The notes: generated by a model from the sequence alone, not told the origin. Counted from the stretch's first letter, positions 1 to 13,188 are shown. The stretch: DNA of 64,000 nt from Tetracentron sinense (GCA_015143295.1 CM026551.1:45620034-45684033), one strand, 5' to 3'. Numbers and translations: made by a program.

Positions 1-79
1 TTATAAAAATATACAGAACAATTTGATTAAAATATATTTAAAAAAGTAATTTTTTTTAATAATTCGGGAATTAGTCGGG

Positions 80-139
80 AATAATTCGTAAAAAACGTGA
101 ATAATTCGCAAAAAACGCGAATAATTCGGAAAAACGCCG
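80..139. repeat. 20-bp period tandem repeat, three copies
   Basis: Three consecutive 20-base units begin AATAATTCG, each followed by an A run and a CG-containing end. The units differ at one to a few positions. This looks like a small LTR-internal minisatellite. Confidence 0.7.
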
Positions 140-727
140 TTTTTTTTTAAAAAGTCGCGATTTAAACACAAAATCATTTGGCAACTCCAAAATTCCCGAA
201 TAAACGCGTTTTTTTTTCAAAAAACCGGCATTTTTTTTGTTACAATGCTAACACCTCCATCATCATTCCCATCAATCATTTTACCCATTTTTGGGTTTCA
301 TTAACACACTCAATACCATTAATCACCAACACTAAAACCCAATTTTATGAACAAAACAACCTTAGATCATTTTCAAGGAAAAATCCCATTTTCAAATTAC
401 TTTTCCACTTGATTTATATTGTCCATTGTAAACCCATGTAAACAAAACAATAGGGAAGAGGAGAGGGATCTCATCTTGCCTTGAGCGAAAAGTCCTCCCG
501 GAGGCGCGTGATTCCTTCCTTTCCTTTCCTTTCCTTTCCTTTCCCCTCTTTCTTTCTTTCCTTTCCTCTCTTTCTTTCCTGTTATGTTTGTGTAACTGTA
601 GGGAGGGGGAGCTTTGGAGCTTTGAGAGAGAGAGGGATGAGCGCTTGAGATTTGAGAGGGAGAGATGGGAGAACTGTGAGGAAGAGAGGGGTTGGGGCAG
701 TAAGCGGATACAAGGGAGGGCTTTGAA

Positions 728-740
728 GCCTTTATATTGG
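728..740 (-). promoter_or_regulatory. TATA-like element on minus strand
   Basis: The minus strand reads AATATAAAGGC, followed within 300 bases by a CT-rich leader-like tract. No plausible ORF follows, so this is more likely a U3/R promoter of the old LTR than a host gene promoter. Confidence 0.35.
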
Positions 741-1135
741 GAGTGAGAGGAGAGTGGGTGAGGTGTGCGTGTGGGAGAGCTTTAACCGAGTGGGTGATGG
801 GATGGTGATGTCATCACCCCATACCTTATTAACTCTTTTTTTTTAAAAAGTTGATTTGATGTGTAATTTTTGTGATACGACACTTACTTTTTGGCGATTT
901 TGACGTTTGCTTTTTTGTGTCACATCGAGTTGCTTTTATGTCGTGTTGGGCTGCTTCCGCTTGACATCGCGTTGGGCCATTTTGTAACCCGTACCCGTGC
1001 GACGGTGCGAATCTGTGCGCGGTGTACTGTGTGGACGAGGGACAGGCACTGGGTCCCGCATCTGTTTATCCGGGTGCCGACGCTACTTTAACGGCCACTT
1101 ACGATGTATAACTAGTAATTGACTAAATAATATCT

Positions 1136-2542
1136 TGTTGCCCAAGGATTGGACCCTAGAGGGGGGTGAATAGGGTCTATGGCAAATTAAAATTCTTTCT
1201 ACTTCCCTATGCGGAATTTCAACTTAACGTAGTTACAGGGAGTAGAGATTTAGCAATTCTATCAATAATGCAAGACAATTAAATAAAGAGAGGAGTTAAA
1301 GAGATTGCAAATACATAGACACACGATGTTGTACACGAGGTTCGGCAACCCGCCTACGTCCCCGCCTCAAGCTATATCCTCTAGAGGATTCATCACGATT
1401 TATTCACAATCGTCAATCTTCTTCCGGGTGAAGATCAAACCTTGCTAGGAAACAATCCTCCTTAGACTTAGTCCACTTTCCGGGTAGTGACCAAACCTTT
1501 ACAAAGCTTCCGGCTTCACGGACAAGACTCCCACGGACGTCTTGAATTTAACACACTTTCATAGAAGTGTTTGACAATCATAATTTGCTCCTTACACGAG
1601 TTGGATGATCTCTCTAAAGCTCACTGAAAATCTCCCAAAGATTGGAGTTGAATAGCTCAATAACTTGGATTTGTGGATTTTAGGTTTAACTCAATAGATT
1701 TGGAAATCTAAACTTTGGAGTCGATGATTGAATGATTAGATTTATATTTCATCAAGTTTCTACATCATCATCATCCCTTTTTATAGCCCTTGCAAAGATA
1801 TAGCCGTTGGAGGCTTGATGGGAACTCAAAGAGTCATTAAAAATTAGCCGTTGAAGTTGGTTTCCACAAGCAGTCATCGACGAGTGAAGCTCCTGAGCTA
1901 CTGTTTGTTCCACTCGTCGACGAGTGCTGAGACCACAGTCTCACTCATCGATGAGTCCTCTGTGTTTTTACAGAAAACTCATCTGCTCTTAATCAAATTG
2001 ATAGGAATGATTTCCATGGTCTTATACCTTATCTTTAACAAGATATTTATCATGTTTTAGGTTCTTAGATTGATATTCAATTGGGTCTTAAGGCACCTAG
2101 TTCAATCTAAGTATTGAGCTTTCAAACATCCAAACTTTGAGGACTTTTTACAAAAGTCCTAAATATTCTCAAACTAAAATATAAAACATTAAACCTTCTA
2201 AGGAGAGTCTTCATTTCTTCAAGTTTGATCTTGATTGATTTGTCTTCTTTGACTTCATGATCAAGCTTCTTCTTCTTCATTCTTTATCTTCATGATTTGG
2301 ACTTGGTATGATCTTAAATATTTTCATCTTGATCCAATTGGCTTGTGTTTGACTTGATGTTGGATCTTCTCATAGGATGGTGTCATTTTCATGCTTTTTC
2401 ACTGAATGGCTTTGCTAATGCTCTTTGTACACTGTTTTTCATATAAACTCAATAGAAGCATTAGTAACACAAATCTCATTATGTTATTGTGTTATTATCA
2501 AAATCACTAAGGAGACCTATGGTGGACACCTATAAGCTTACA
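1136..2542 (-). mobile_element. Solo LTR, SIRE-like Copia
   Basis: The plus strand begins TGTTGCCCAAGG and ends AAGCTTACA, so the minus strand begins TGTAAGC and ends CAACA. It is collinear with the LTR at 45847-47260: shared start, the 'CGGGTGAAG' region, and the end region around 'CTAATGCT..TTGTACACT'. Flanks are TATCT and TATTT, a 5-bp target duplication with one mismatch, and no internal region adjoins it. A minus-strand TATA (TATAAAAA, 1785-1778) is preceded by three short palindromes at 1874-1956. About 1.4 kb, matching the other LTR. Confidence 0.8.
1874..1956. promoter_or_regulatory. Palindrome cluster in solo LTR U3
   Basis: Three short palindromes lie here. One is imperfect (TCATCGACGAGTGA). 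One is a perfect 16-mer, CACTCGTCGACGAGTG (1911-1926). One is a perfect 14-mer, ACTCATCGATGAGT (1943-1956). They lie 90-170 bp upstream of the minus-strand TATA box of this LTR. Confidence 0.7.
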
Positions 2543-3843
2543 TATTTTAATAATATTTTATTTTACCCAGGTGCCGGCAGAAATATCTCGGGTCATTTGC
2601 TAATGAATCAAGGTTACTTAATTAGGCCGATTAAGCTTAATTAAAATTTCTTTATTGTTCAAAATAATTAAGTAAATAAGGGTATTTAATTAAGCCGATT
2701 CACATCGTCTTTTCTTAATTAATTTAATCGTAGCTGGGCCCATTTATATAATTAATTAAAGCGACTTAATTAGGCTAATCAACTTAGGCTTATTAAATAT
2801 GTTAGTGTTCGATAATAATTTGATATTATCTTTTCCTAATTTAATTATGGTCTGGCCCACAAATCAAAATTCGTTAATTATCATTGATTAAGCGAGATAG
2901 TACATTCATGGCACAACTGATTGTAAAGGTAACACAATAATATATTCAATGCCATTCAGCAATTGGAGTGTTTAGAGATGAGATGGAAGAAACTGGGCTT
3001 GCATTCTCAAGACTGATTGAGAAAATAGATGCAAAAGTAATACGGGGATTTAGAAGTCTCAGGTAGCTCTTTCGAAGTTCCTTTGAGTAAATAAATAGAC
3101 TTCCTTAACATGACTAGCTGGGCACCAGGAACTCCCTTGCACAAGAGTCTTATATATTGTTTGTTCTTTTCCTGTGACAGTTGTTTGTCTTATATATCTC
3201 ATTGGTATATGCTTCTTTTTCAATTACTTAATTATCCATCATCCAAAGGAGAACAAATGCAAGGCATCTTCAGAAAGAAAATCTGTTAAATCATTTTTCA
3301 TCTCTGTTCATTGTAGATCAAGCACCACCCAACTTCCATCGCCGACTGTTTGTCTTTCTTAAGATAAGAATCACAAGGATTTTTCCATGGTTCACATGGG
3401 CAGATACCTTGTGCTTTTCAAGTAAGCTCGTGCTCAGGTTACGATCTGTAAAATTTCAGGCATTTCATCTTGTGAAAATGTAACGGATGCTTATTATATT
3501 AGACTAAATTCTGCTTAGACTCCAACCGATACTCTCTCAAATCCTGAGTGTCCTGGTGAGTGCTGATGGTGTACATTCTGCTTAGATTTCAACTGATACT
3601 CGACCTTGTGATGTGTTGCTAATCCAAACTTTCCATCATGATGATCATAAATTGAGTTTCCATGTCTTTTGGATAATCTTGTAAAGTTTCTTAGCAACAT
3701 TTTCTTTTTCTTTTTGTAACAGATATTTGAGAGAACATACCACATGTTTTTAGTAATGGCATGTCTCTAATCGGTTTTTCATCGCCACAAGTAACAGATG
3801 CATGTACCAGATGTAATGTTACATGTTTGTTTATATTTTGCAG
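2543..3843. other. No gene seen: LTR debris and NPG1-like intron or upstream sequence
   Basis: AT-rich sequence with two diverged copies of a TTAATTTAAT..GGnCTGGGCCCA-like segment (about 2720-2870), probably more of the split LTR. A 57-bp duplication (ATTCTGCTTAGA...GATACTC) begins near 3508 and 3565. I looked for the short first exon of the NPG1-like gene here and did not find it. Confidence 0.5.
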
Positions 3844-6800
3844 GAAGCAAGAGCCCTTCTTGGAAGGTTGGAGTATCAAAGAGGCAATGTGGAAGGCGCT
3901 CTTCGGGTGTTTGATGGAATCGATCTTCAAGCTGCTATACAGCGGTTGCAGCCTTCTCTCACTGAAAAACCGACTTCTAGGAGAAGCCGCTCCCGCACTG
4001 AATCAGTGCACACAGTCTCCCAGCATGCTGCTAGCCTGGTGCTTGAAGCCATATACTTGAAAGCCAAGTCCCTTCAAAAGCTTGGGAGAGTAACTGGTAT
4101 GAACTGATCCAATAATCAGTCTAAGTTCCTTTTGGTTATTTTTGTTGAAAAATATTACGTACTGAACCCAATTTTGTGGGGTGTTGCAGAGGCTGCTCAA
4201 GAGTGTAAAAGTGTACTTGATGCCGTGGAGAGGATATTCCATAATGGCATACCTGATGTGCTAGTGGACAATAAGTTGCAAGAGACGGTAAGCAAGGCTG
4301 TAGAGCTCCTTCCAGAGCTTTGGAAGAGAGCTGGTTGCTATCAGGAAGCGATTTCTTCGTATAGACGTGCTCTCCTTAGTCAATGGAACCTTGACAACGA
4401 ATGCTGTGCAAGGATTCAGAAAGGATTTGCAGTTTTTTTGCTGTACAGTGGTGTAGAGGCTAGCCCACCCAGTTTAGCAGTTCAGATTGATGGCTCATAT
4501 GTTCCGAGAAACAATCTGGAAGAGGCAATCCTTCTACTGATGATTCTTTTAAGGAAGTGTTACCTTGGCAAGACCAAATGGGATCCATCAGTAATGGAAC
4601 ATCTTACATTTGCACTATCTCTATGCCGTCAGACTTCTGTATTGGCAAGGCAACTTGAAGAGGTCTTACCTGGAGTATGTCATCGTATTGACCGGTGGAA
4701 TGCTTTGGCTCTTTGCTATAGTGCAGCAGGACAAAATAAAGCTGCCTTGAATCTTTTGAGGAAGTCCCTACACAAACATGAAGAACCAGATGATCTCATG
4801 GCATTGTTATTTGCTGCAAAGATCTGTAGTGAGGACTCCCTTCTTGCTTCTGAGGGAGTGGGATATGCACGCAGGGTGATCATGAATGCTCAGGGGGTGG
4901 ATGAGCATCTAAAGGGTGTGGGTATTCGTATGTTGGGTCTTTGTTTGGGAAAGCAAGCTAAGGTTGCTTCCTCAGACCTGGAGAGGTCTCATCTCCAGTC
5001 TGAAGCTTTGAAATCATTAGAAAAGGCAATTGCTTTTGAATGCAACAACCCAGATCTAGTTTTTGAGTTGGGGGTTCAGTATGCAGAGCACCGAAATTCG
5101 AATGCCGCCCTGCATTATGCAAAACAGTTCATTGATGCGACCGGGGGGTCCTCATTAAAAGGCTGGAGATTACTTGCTCTGGTTTTGTCTGCCCAACAAC
5201 GGTTTTTAGAGGCCGAAGTGGTTACTGATGCTGCTTTAGATGAGACTGCAAAATGGGAGCAAGGACCATTGCTGAGAATGAAAGCAAAACTGAAGATTTC
5301 CCAATCATTACCTATGGATGCATTGGAAACTTTTCGGTTCCTCCTTGCACTGGTTCAAGCCCAACGGAAATCTTTTTGGCCTCTCAGAGCTAGTAGTATA
5401 CCTCAGGTTAGATTCAGCTTCTCCTTTTAACTTATTCACTGTATTTTTAGAAATACATAATGTACCTTTGAGTTTTGATGAGATGTACTATCTATCTAAT
5501 TTATTGGAATCAGTGATGAAATTTGAACAGATCATGATCTTGTAACATAGTTACATAACTAGATCAAGTTGAGCTCATTAATCATGTTTACTAGTTTTAC
5601 TCAATTAAACATTTAAGGTAATTGGAAATGTAGGATCATCTTATGATGCTGATGTTTTGTCCATAGTTCAAAAACTCAAAAATTTGACTTGACATGAATG
5701 TTAGCCGGGTTGAGTAACTCGGAAAACTCAAAAAAAACTCGACTTGATCGACTCGTATATTTATTAAACATAGATAAATAATTTCTACTACAAAATTTTT
5801 TTACTTTATACAATTCTACTGCAAACTTACAAATTAAAAATATTCCTAATTTAATTGTAATGCTAAAAGCTTAAAATCAAACCTAATTATAATGCTAGTG
5901 CTAATTTCAGAAATTAGAATCTTCCTCTTCTATTCGAATGAGACTTCGATATGGGTCGAATGGAGATAAAAAAAAAAAACGACATCTATGTCCTCAAGTG
6001 ACTCGGCTGAGTCTTTCAAGTTGAGTAACTCGGCCCAACTCGACCGAGTCACTCGAGTTACTCGGGTAAAAGGGAGCTATCTAGTTTTTTGGGCAAGTTG
6101 ACCCTAAATTCAGTCGAGTCGACTCAGCCAAGTTTTGAGTCGACTCACCGAGTTTTTGTACATTGGTTTTGCCCTAGGAGGCCTTTTTGGATGGTCTCAT
6201 TAAATTGTGGATCATGCCCGCACAATGTGAAACATTATTCTATTGCTATACTTGCTTCAGTTCAGTAGATTTGGTACCATATGCAATTTGAAATGTTACT
6301 CCTAATTTGAAGTCTCCATAATGCCATGCAAAACACTATGCATCGGTATACTTTCCTGCAGTCCGGTATACTACAATGAATCAATTATAGCTTATTATTG
6401 TATACAAATTTCCTTATTTTTAAATGTTGCGTCTAAATTCATGTCATCATGTGTGTATATTTTCTTTTATTTCAACTGGTATATCTTTCTTACGTCTTGC
6501 TCAGTGGGCACCCTTATGTTTGGATTTTCTATTGACTGAAAGAAAAATAACACAGTGAATCATTTATGGCTATATTACAGGATTATGATGATATAGCCCC
6601 AATGGTGTGATAATTATATACCACCTCAATTACAGCTGTTGGATTTAGAAATAATTACGTCATCACCATTTTATTGCTAAATCAATTTCATTGAAGTGGT
6701 ATGCTAATTTCATACGGAAAGGGCTATTAGAGGTCTTTCCATATTTATATAGTATTTTCCTTGTTGATAAATATTTGCTTTTATATTCATTTAGTAGCCT

Positions 6801-9800
6801 TTTGCTGTTATGTTAGGCTGAGGATGACAAAGTCAGTGAATTTGAAGTTTGGCAAGGTCTTGCAAATTTGTACGCCAGTCTTTCGCATTGGAATGATGCT
6901 GAGATATGCTTGGAAAAGGCTAGAGCGCTGAAACAGTACTCTGCTGTAACACTGCACACCGAAGGCAAGACCTGAAACCTTTTTCTACTGAAAAATTGAT
7001 TTTTTTAATTGGACTAAATTAAGAAAATGTAAAATGCTAGTTTTCTTTTGCCAAAGAATGAGAATAGATGATAATTGTCCCTTCTTCTGCATGATTCTGG
7101 TTGGATCCAATTGGGAGAAAAAACCTAAAGTCAGCAACTGTCTTAAAGGTGGCTGGCCTGTGGTGAAGTGGATTTTAGAAATTAGAGGATAAAAAATGTG
7201 GTTAGAAACATAATGACCAAACCCCCGTATTGCATCCATATAATTCATGTATAATACTTTTAGGGGGCGCCATTTAAAAACGGCATACTTTTGCCGTGTT
7301 ATGTATTATACGTGCATTGCCATATAATACGCGTTTAATATGTGAATTCCATATCAATATGCGTATTTTTGCCATACTTTTATTGTGTTAAACACATTTC
7401 TTATAAAATGATTGTTATTAGTTAATATCATGATTTTTATTTATTTATATTTATTAATTATTTTTTATTTTTCCCATACTTTTGCTGTGTTTTAGCCGTG
7501 TAACACTTGTACTTCCCATACGGAGGATTGCGGTATTATACCCATACTTGTACTTGGGAACTATGGTTAGAAAGATGGAAATTTCCATATTTCAACTTTT
7601 GGCAAAGATGAGTAGAGGGATAGGGATTCTGCTAATTAAAAATGTCTTCCAATAAATAACAGTACTGGTTCTGTCCCTCTTCTAGAAGGTTTCCGCTGTA
7701 TTTAGTAAAGGAAAAAGCAGCTGAAATATTTTCTTTAAGGATCCTTTATACATCTTATTTGTAAGCACCCAATTTTGCACCCGTGTAGGGCCTATAGGAC
7801 TCTTGGGACCTACCAGAGAGTTCCCTAAGAATCTCTGAAAAGTTAACAAAAAATCCTGTGTAAAAAATACCAAAATTTCCTATTATTTTAAAAAGGGTTT
7901 CTTTTGTCCCATTTTTATTAAAAATATATATTCAGATGAAATATGCCTTTTAAAACTTAAAATAGCCTTAAAAAGTTGATTTTCAACCAACCTTGGTGTG
8001 ACGTGTCATCCCAGGGTTTGTAGTTGAAAATTTGGGTTTCTAAGATAAAACCATGGTGGCTCTACTGTTATTACTGCAACATAGTTTTCAAAACATGCAA
8101 AATCCATTAAAAGAAGTTGCTAAACAAAAAAGAAGGAAGTTGCTAAATGCGATTTTGGAATTCTGTTTGAATTTGGCAGCAGAATAATTACTGCTACATT
8201 CATTTTTGGTATGAATTGCAAATGTCGGTAATCCGACTACCAACATCATTTTGCCCTCTAAAATCAGGCTATCGGTTATATTATTACTAACACCTCAGGT
8301 TTCTAAATATTCTTTATTGCTGAAATTGTTTTAGCAACACCTGAATTCAAGCACCTTTGCACATCTATAGAAACCTCTCTAGGGTCCGAATTATGAACTT
8401 CAACTCTCATACCCTAAAGGAACTCTGGAGGATTTTACTGCTATTTCTGGGATTTTAAAGAGATGGCATGCTCCTTCTCTACTCTCTCATTCAAGTTTGT
8501 ATCAAAAGAGCTTCTCATATTATATTATAAACAGAGTAGATAACGTTTCATCTATTGGCGCCATTAGTCAGCAATCACGATATGAGAATCTCTTAAAAAG
8601 TCTCAAATTTTCATTTATTTCAATATTTGCTCTATTTCTCTTCTTTTACTCTCTTCATTATGGGATCTCTCATGTGAAGTTTGGGGATGGATGAATGACT
8701 AATTGGATGATTTAAAGTGCTTAGTGCTGATCATTAATTCGTGAACTTTAGGCTTAAAATCAATCTTAGAATTTATTGAATTAATAATTTAAAAATTGAC
8801 CTGGATAGGCAAACCAGATCAGGATTGCCTCAAAATTGGTTTCTAGACCTGATTTCAGCTAGAGATCACATCTATCCAAGGCGATTTCTTATCGGGTCTG
8901 TCTTCCTCGTTGATTGTACCCTATATTGCGATTTTGGTATTAATATGGTATGATCGACCCTTTCGGATGAGTTGGATTTCAAAATTGGATATCCAGAGGT
9001 TTTTTAACCCTTTTAAATGATTCATAGCCTTAGCATTAGTTTTCAAAACTGATTTAGGGTACTTGTAGTTATAGGCTGAATCTGAATTTGGACCTTATAT
9101 CTGAATAAATTTTCACCCCAAATTTGACCAGCAGAATGCTCATTTAATTTAGAGCTAATAGCAAGAACCCACGATTGCTTTAGAGTTTAGGAGAGCAAGT
9201 TATGACAGGAACAAGTTTCAGGCTTTAACTTTATATAGTGCACTCAGAAGCATTGAAGCCATGAACTGTTGCTGGTGGTAGACCTTCTACTGCTAGCAAC
9301 TGTTCTACACCCTTGTGCCTAGTGGCGACCAAGTGATTACGGCCACTTTTGTTTTATTTTATTGACTCTAGCACCACTGAGAATACCACCAATATGTAAT
9401 GCATTGTTATCCCTCAATTCTCTCGAATTTCATGCAGAAAGCTCTATGGTATGGTTCTCTGCTATACTGTTCTAGCTTTTTCAATATTTTAGTTTTACCA
9501 TTTGGTGTGCACTTGAACACTCTGACGGGTTGATCTAAGCTTGTTTCCATGATATCCATACCTGGCTGCATGATCCTAAACTGCTGCTGCCGTTTAAAGA
9601 ATCTATAAAAAAAAAAAACCAAAAAACATCGAGTTAGTCATGCTTTGGAACTATGTGTGGCTTGATTCCATGCAAATGGATAAATCGAAAATCTTGATTG
9701 GTTAAAGTTGCCCTAGGTAAAAACTATAGGTTAGTTTCATTTTTTATTTTTGTTGCTATTTTCTGTTACTTAATGCTATTTTCCGATTGGATAGTTGTAT

Positions 9801-11691
9801 TTCTGATCTTAGCATATATCCATCACTATTAGCATGTTTCTAATTCAGGTGAATGGTACTTAAAATTTAGAAATTGCCTATAGCATGCTTTCAATTTCGG
9901 TTTGATCACTTGATTAGCATGTTTCTATTTTGAGCATGATTTGTAAATAACGTGTCATATATTGGTGAGATGTTATCATGTAACGAACACACACACTAGA
10001 CTCACACACAGCCGTAGCCGCTAAGGTGCCATAAGGGTAAGTCCAAGCAACCACTCCAAAAGGACCTGTCTTAAGGAAGGTTGATGGCCCCTTATACACC
10101 CCTGCAAAGTCTTCTTCCCAACCGAGGAAATAACATGTCATTCAATTAGAAATTATTATAGTTTTCAATTTAGTCTAATATGGATTTAGAGAATAGGTAA
10201 CCGCTTTTAGCAGGTGTTTAAGGATGCCTAAAATATTTCCTTAGCATAATCGAATATCTTACCTAGACTCTCTAAATTTGACCATCTTGCCTTACCATTG
10301 GATTAGCTTAGGGTTTCTATTATCCCCATAGTTAGAATTGGTGGCAACTCCAAATCCTTGTGATTTTGGGGGTTATTCCAGATTCACATTCCTACTGGGA
10401 ATGGCCAAGTCCGGCTTTACTAGGCTGGTCTGTTGTTAGGCCCAAGTCTGGCTTTAATGGGTCATTTTTAGTGATGTATGTGCTCATCCTTCTGGATAAT
10501 TCAGGTGTTGGGCTTCTTATTGAATGGACCATAGCTCGAAAGTTGTAGTGATTGGAGAATCCTATCCACTGGAAATTTTGAGCATCTGGATTTTTTTCCC
10601 CTGAATGTTTGCCTTTTTGTTACCTATTCCTTAGCTTTCCACATTTTAGCTCTTGATGACTTTTGTGTTTTCCCGACTGTGCCATTGTATTTCAGTTCAC
10701 CTCCATAAAATGGGTTAGCAATGAGGAACTTATTTTTCTATAGATCTTGAAAAATAGTGAAGAATCTTGCAGATGACTTTAAAGAATAGAAACATGTTCA
10801 AGTACTTCTATTCACTATTGAGCTGCCTGCTCTTGCATTGCTTTTTCTGGTAGGCCTAATTTTTAAATTTGTTCGATTTTTTCAAGTTTCTGCTGTCCTT
10901 TTGCCAATTTGATTGCAATATTTGCTAATTTCATAATTCCATTGATCTTACATAGCCCCAAACCTCTAGATGTGTTGTGATTCAAGTAAATCAAATTCCA
11001 TCAACACATAAATCTCCAAGGAATCAAGAGCATGATCACTGTCTTCTGCTCTCTCTATGCCTAGTCTAATATATGTCTCTTATGTAAAAATCTTCCTGTT
11101 ATGTGGTCATAACCTTATGACGTATACAACATGGGCCACAACCCATATTATTTTCTGAGTGTCCAAAAGAATGTGATTAGAAAAGCTGCAACCATCTGAT
11201 AATAAATAAATAAACAATGTAAAGGACCTAAGTGGGGAGACATCAAATAATTAGTCCCATCTCCCCTGTTCACCAAATGTTCAGTAAAGTATGGATGATT
11301 GCAATTCCCATATCAATTGCATCAGTTTCATCATCATAAAAATTTCTAATTTCCCCATGTAATTTTACTAGGTGTTGTGTACGAAGGACGAGGACAAATC
11401 CAAGAAGCGTTTGCTGCTTATGCTAATGCTCTCTCACTGGACCGGAGTTATGTGCCTTGCAAGGTCTTGATTGGTTCTTTACTGTGGAAGATGGGCTCAA
11501 AGTCGTTCCCTGTGGCAAGAAGCTTCCTCTCGGATGCATTGAGGCTTGAACCTACCAGCCGCTTGGCTTGGTATTACTTAGCGATGGTTCACAGGGATGA
11601 TGGACGGATAGCTGATGCAGCAGACTGCTTCCAAGCAGCATCGATGCTTGAAGATTCAGATCCCATTGAAAGTTTCAGTTCAATCCTCTGA
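3844..11691 (+). CDS. NPG1-like: NPG1-type calmodulin-binding TPR protein (first exon missing)
   Basis: Exons are 3844-4096, 4190-5406, 6817-6964 and 11372-11691. Together they give 646 in-frame codons ending in the family's C-terminus IESFSSIL. The product matches the plant NPG family (NO POLLEN GERMINATION 1 and relatives; Arabidopsis NPG1 is about 700 residues): EARALLGRLEYQ at the first exon seen, then tandem TPR helices, then ADAADCFQAASMLE. NPG proteins bind calmodulin and scaffold the plasma-membrane PI4K-alpha1 complex with HYC and EFOP partners, a role like animal TTC7; NPG1 is needed for pollen germination. Some 50-60 N-terminal residues, on one short exon in relatives, are not in 1-3843, so the start probably lies left of the window. 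The third intron seen (6965-11371) has a GC donor. No stops or frameshifts were seen, so I expect a working gene. Confidence 0.92.
5680..6165. mobile_element. ACTCG-rich transposon remnant in NPG1-like intron
   Basis: Between exons 2 and 3 of those seen, many ACTCGG, GAGTCGACTC and GAGTAACTCGG motifs sit in both orientations at the two ends of an AT-rich core. This is the pattern of subterminal repeats in hAT-like or other non-autonomous DNA elements. No clear TIR or target duplication was found. Confidence 0.4.
6965..6970 (+). promoter_or_regulatory. GC splice donor (GCAAGA)
   Basis: Exon 6817-6964 must end in GAAG to keep the TEG-V reading into exon 11372, which follows ..TTTTACTAG. The bases after it are GCAAGA; no GT lies close enough to serve. 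The intron is therefore GC-AG. Confidence 0.75.
7262..7560. repeat. Unclassified repeat-like segment
   Basis: Repeats of CCATACTTTTGC / GGCATACTTTTGCCGTG occur at both ends, with an AT-rich middle. Looks like a small non-autonomous element within the NPG1-like intron. I cannot assign a family. Confidence 0.3.
7760..10357 (+). mobile_element. Gypsy (Tat-like) LTR plus primer-binding site
   Basis: The left end TGTAAGCACCCAATTTTGC is a usual LTR start of Tat-lineage gypsy elements. At 10338 the sequence TTGGTGGCAACTCCAAATCC resembles their primer-binding site. About 2.6 kb of noncoding AT-rich sequence lies between. No gag or pol follows, so this is an LTR with a little leader, stranded in the NPG1-like intron. 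Inner boundaries and a target duplication were not established. Confidence 0.5.
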
Positions 11692-12864
11692 GTGAGTCCC
11701 TTCTTATCAAAGCTTTGAAGCAATTTTTTTCAGTCAACTCTGGAAAAGCTTGTTGGAATCCCGATTTAACTGAATGGTGAGCAACCTCTTGGTGACCCCA
11801 ATGTTTAGAGAGCGTCTCGGAATTGGTTCCTTTTTTTCATATTGTAAAAGGTTTTAGCCTTGCTGCGATCAACCTCTTACTTCCCTCTCAAACCAATGCC
11901 CGGCCAAAAGAAAAGGGAAAATGCAGAGAAGTATTTCAAGTGATTTGAGCTTGATCTGGTTTGACCCCCCCTAAAAAAAACATCCCATCTGAATGACGGA
12001 TGTATTGTGAAGAGCTTAGACTGGTGGGAGGATTTTTACTTGTAGAGTGGCTCTCCCTGCATTGATGGTGTAAAAATAATGTTATTTGACTGGGCACAAA
12101 TTCTTGAAAGTGCCTTGTGTAATCATTTTCTCTGTAACTCTGGAGTCTACAAGTGTAGATTCTATATGAAAATATAATCATTATATATGGCTACTGTTTG
12201 TGATCAATGTCGATATCATTTAACTAAAGAGAGTCTGTCCATGGACGGGCATCACTAGCTGCCGGGGATCAAAAGGAAACTACAAGCAGATGACATATCT
12301 AGTGCCTTTTCTTGCACTACCTTCATACAGGGGAACTGAGTACTGATCTTTAACTCTTCCCAAACAATCTTAGACCATAGCTCCACTCCAGCTGCTCGGC
12401 ACTCCCTTCAGCAGACCCAATGCAGTTAACATTCAACCATACCATTTCAGGCAGTTTCCAAGAAGGTCGTGGTACCGATGATCCGGATTCAACCGAATTT
12501 AGTGTATAGATTCAGCTTCCATGAGAGGGAATAGTGACGATGCTTGGTGCTTCTAGCTATGAAAGGAATCATCAACATTCTGGCATCGGCAATTTGATGG
12601 TTTGGGAGTAAAAGTCATGAAGCCCTAGAAGATCTAGTATTGTTGGACGCAAAGGGAAGAACCTAGAGTCTTCAGAGCACTAGGATCCGCAATGAACTCC
12701 CGGCATAGCCTTTGTTTTGTCCATGCTATCTACTGACTCGAGAGTGAAATGTTTGAAGAACCTGGTCACTGTGGGTGTAACTAATCGAAATAGTGCAGGA
12801 TATGGGCATCAATGCTACTCGGCCATGTTATCCAAAGGTTTAAAAAAAAAAAAAAAAAAAAAAA

Positions 12865-12945
12865 ACAAGGTTAGATTCATTAACCCTAGGGGTGAGTGAA
12901 TCTTAACCACAGTTAATGAGGGTTAATTGGGACACATGGCAGTCG
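12865..12945. repeat. Partial copy of the MITE family found at 16.3, 17.2 and 62.5 kb
   Basis: The half-element sequence AAGGTTAGATT..AACCCTA..GTGAATCTTAACCACAGTTAAT..GGGACACATG matches the right halves of the fuller copies. It abuts a 24-base A run, suggesting truncation. Confidence 0.6.
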
Positions 12946-13040
12946 GGAGGGGCAGCAGAACAAGTAGGTCTAAAGTATCATTCTCCATAGACTTGGGAAC
13001 TTCTCTAGTTGGTGCTTGTGAGGAGGCTGCCTGAGATTTT

Positions 13041-13105
13041 TATTTGCAAACCTAAGGCTGGACCTGGGCATGGACCAATGAGGTCCAGCCTTAGGTTTGC
13101 AAATA
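13041..13105. repeat. Perfect 25-bp inverted repeat with 15-base loop
   Basis: Arms are 13041-13065 and 13081-13105, starting TATTTGCAAACC, perfectly complementary over 25 bases. A third copy of the arm core (ATTTGCAAACCTAAGGC) is at 13203-13219. Confidence 0.9.
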
Positions 13106-13118
13106 GATATCCCAAGTA

Positions 13119-13188
13119 CGTTAACTATTTCCCATTAAAAATCCAATGGTCCAGCTCTCGATAGTAGATAGTAGGGAAATAGTTAACG
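13119..13188. repeat. Perfect 15-bp inverted repeat
   Basis: CGTTAACTATTTCCC (13119-13133) and its exact reverse complement (13174-13188) lie between the second and third copies of the neighbouring hairpin's arm. The two hairpins form one foldback cluster. Confidence 0.85.

Larger units (their letters stand above)
1..1135 (-). mobile_element. Decayed Tat/Ogre-like gypsy LTR sequence (left part)
   Basis: No host gene is visible here. On the minus strand there is a TATA-like AATATAAAGG near 735, a CT-rich stretch (about 510-580) downstream of it, and a motif near 178-190 (GGAGTTGCCAAA on minus) that resembles the tRNA-complementary motif of Tat/Ogre-type gypsy elements. The same kind of sequence, including a GGTGCCG motif, appears to resume at 2543 after the solo LTR, so I infer that one old LTR was split by that insertion. 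Family assignment is tentative; no coding sequence supports it. Confidence 0.35.

Noticed and set aside
2980-3062. ATG-led reading considered as the missing NPG1-like first exon
   Set aside because: The encoded residues do not resemble the family N-terminus (no AESSLREG-LNFE) and no donor fits the phase.
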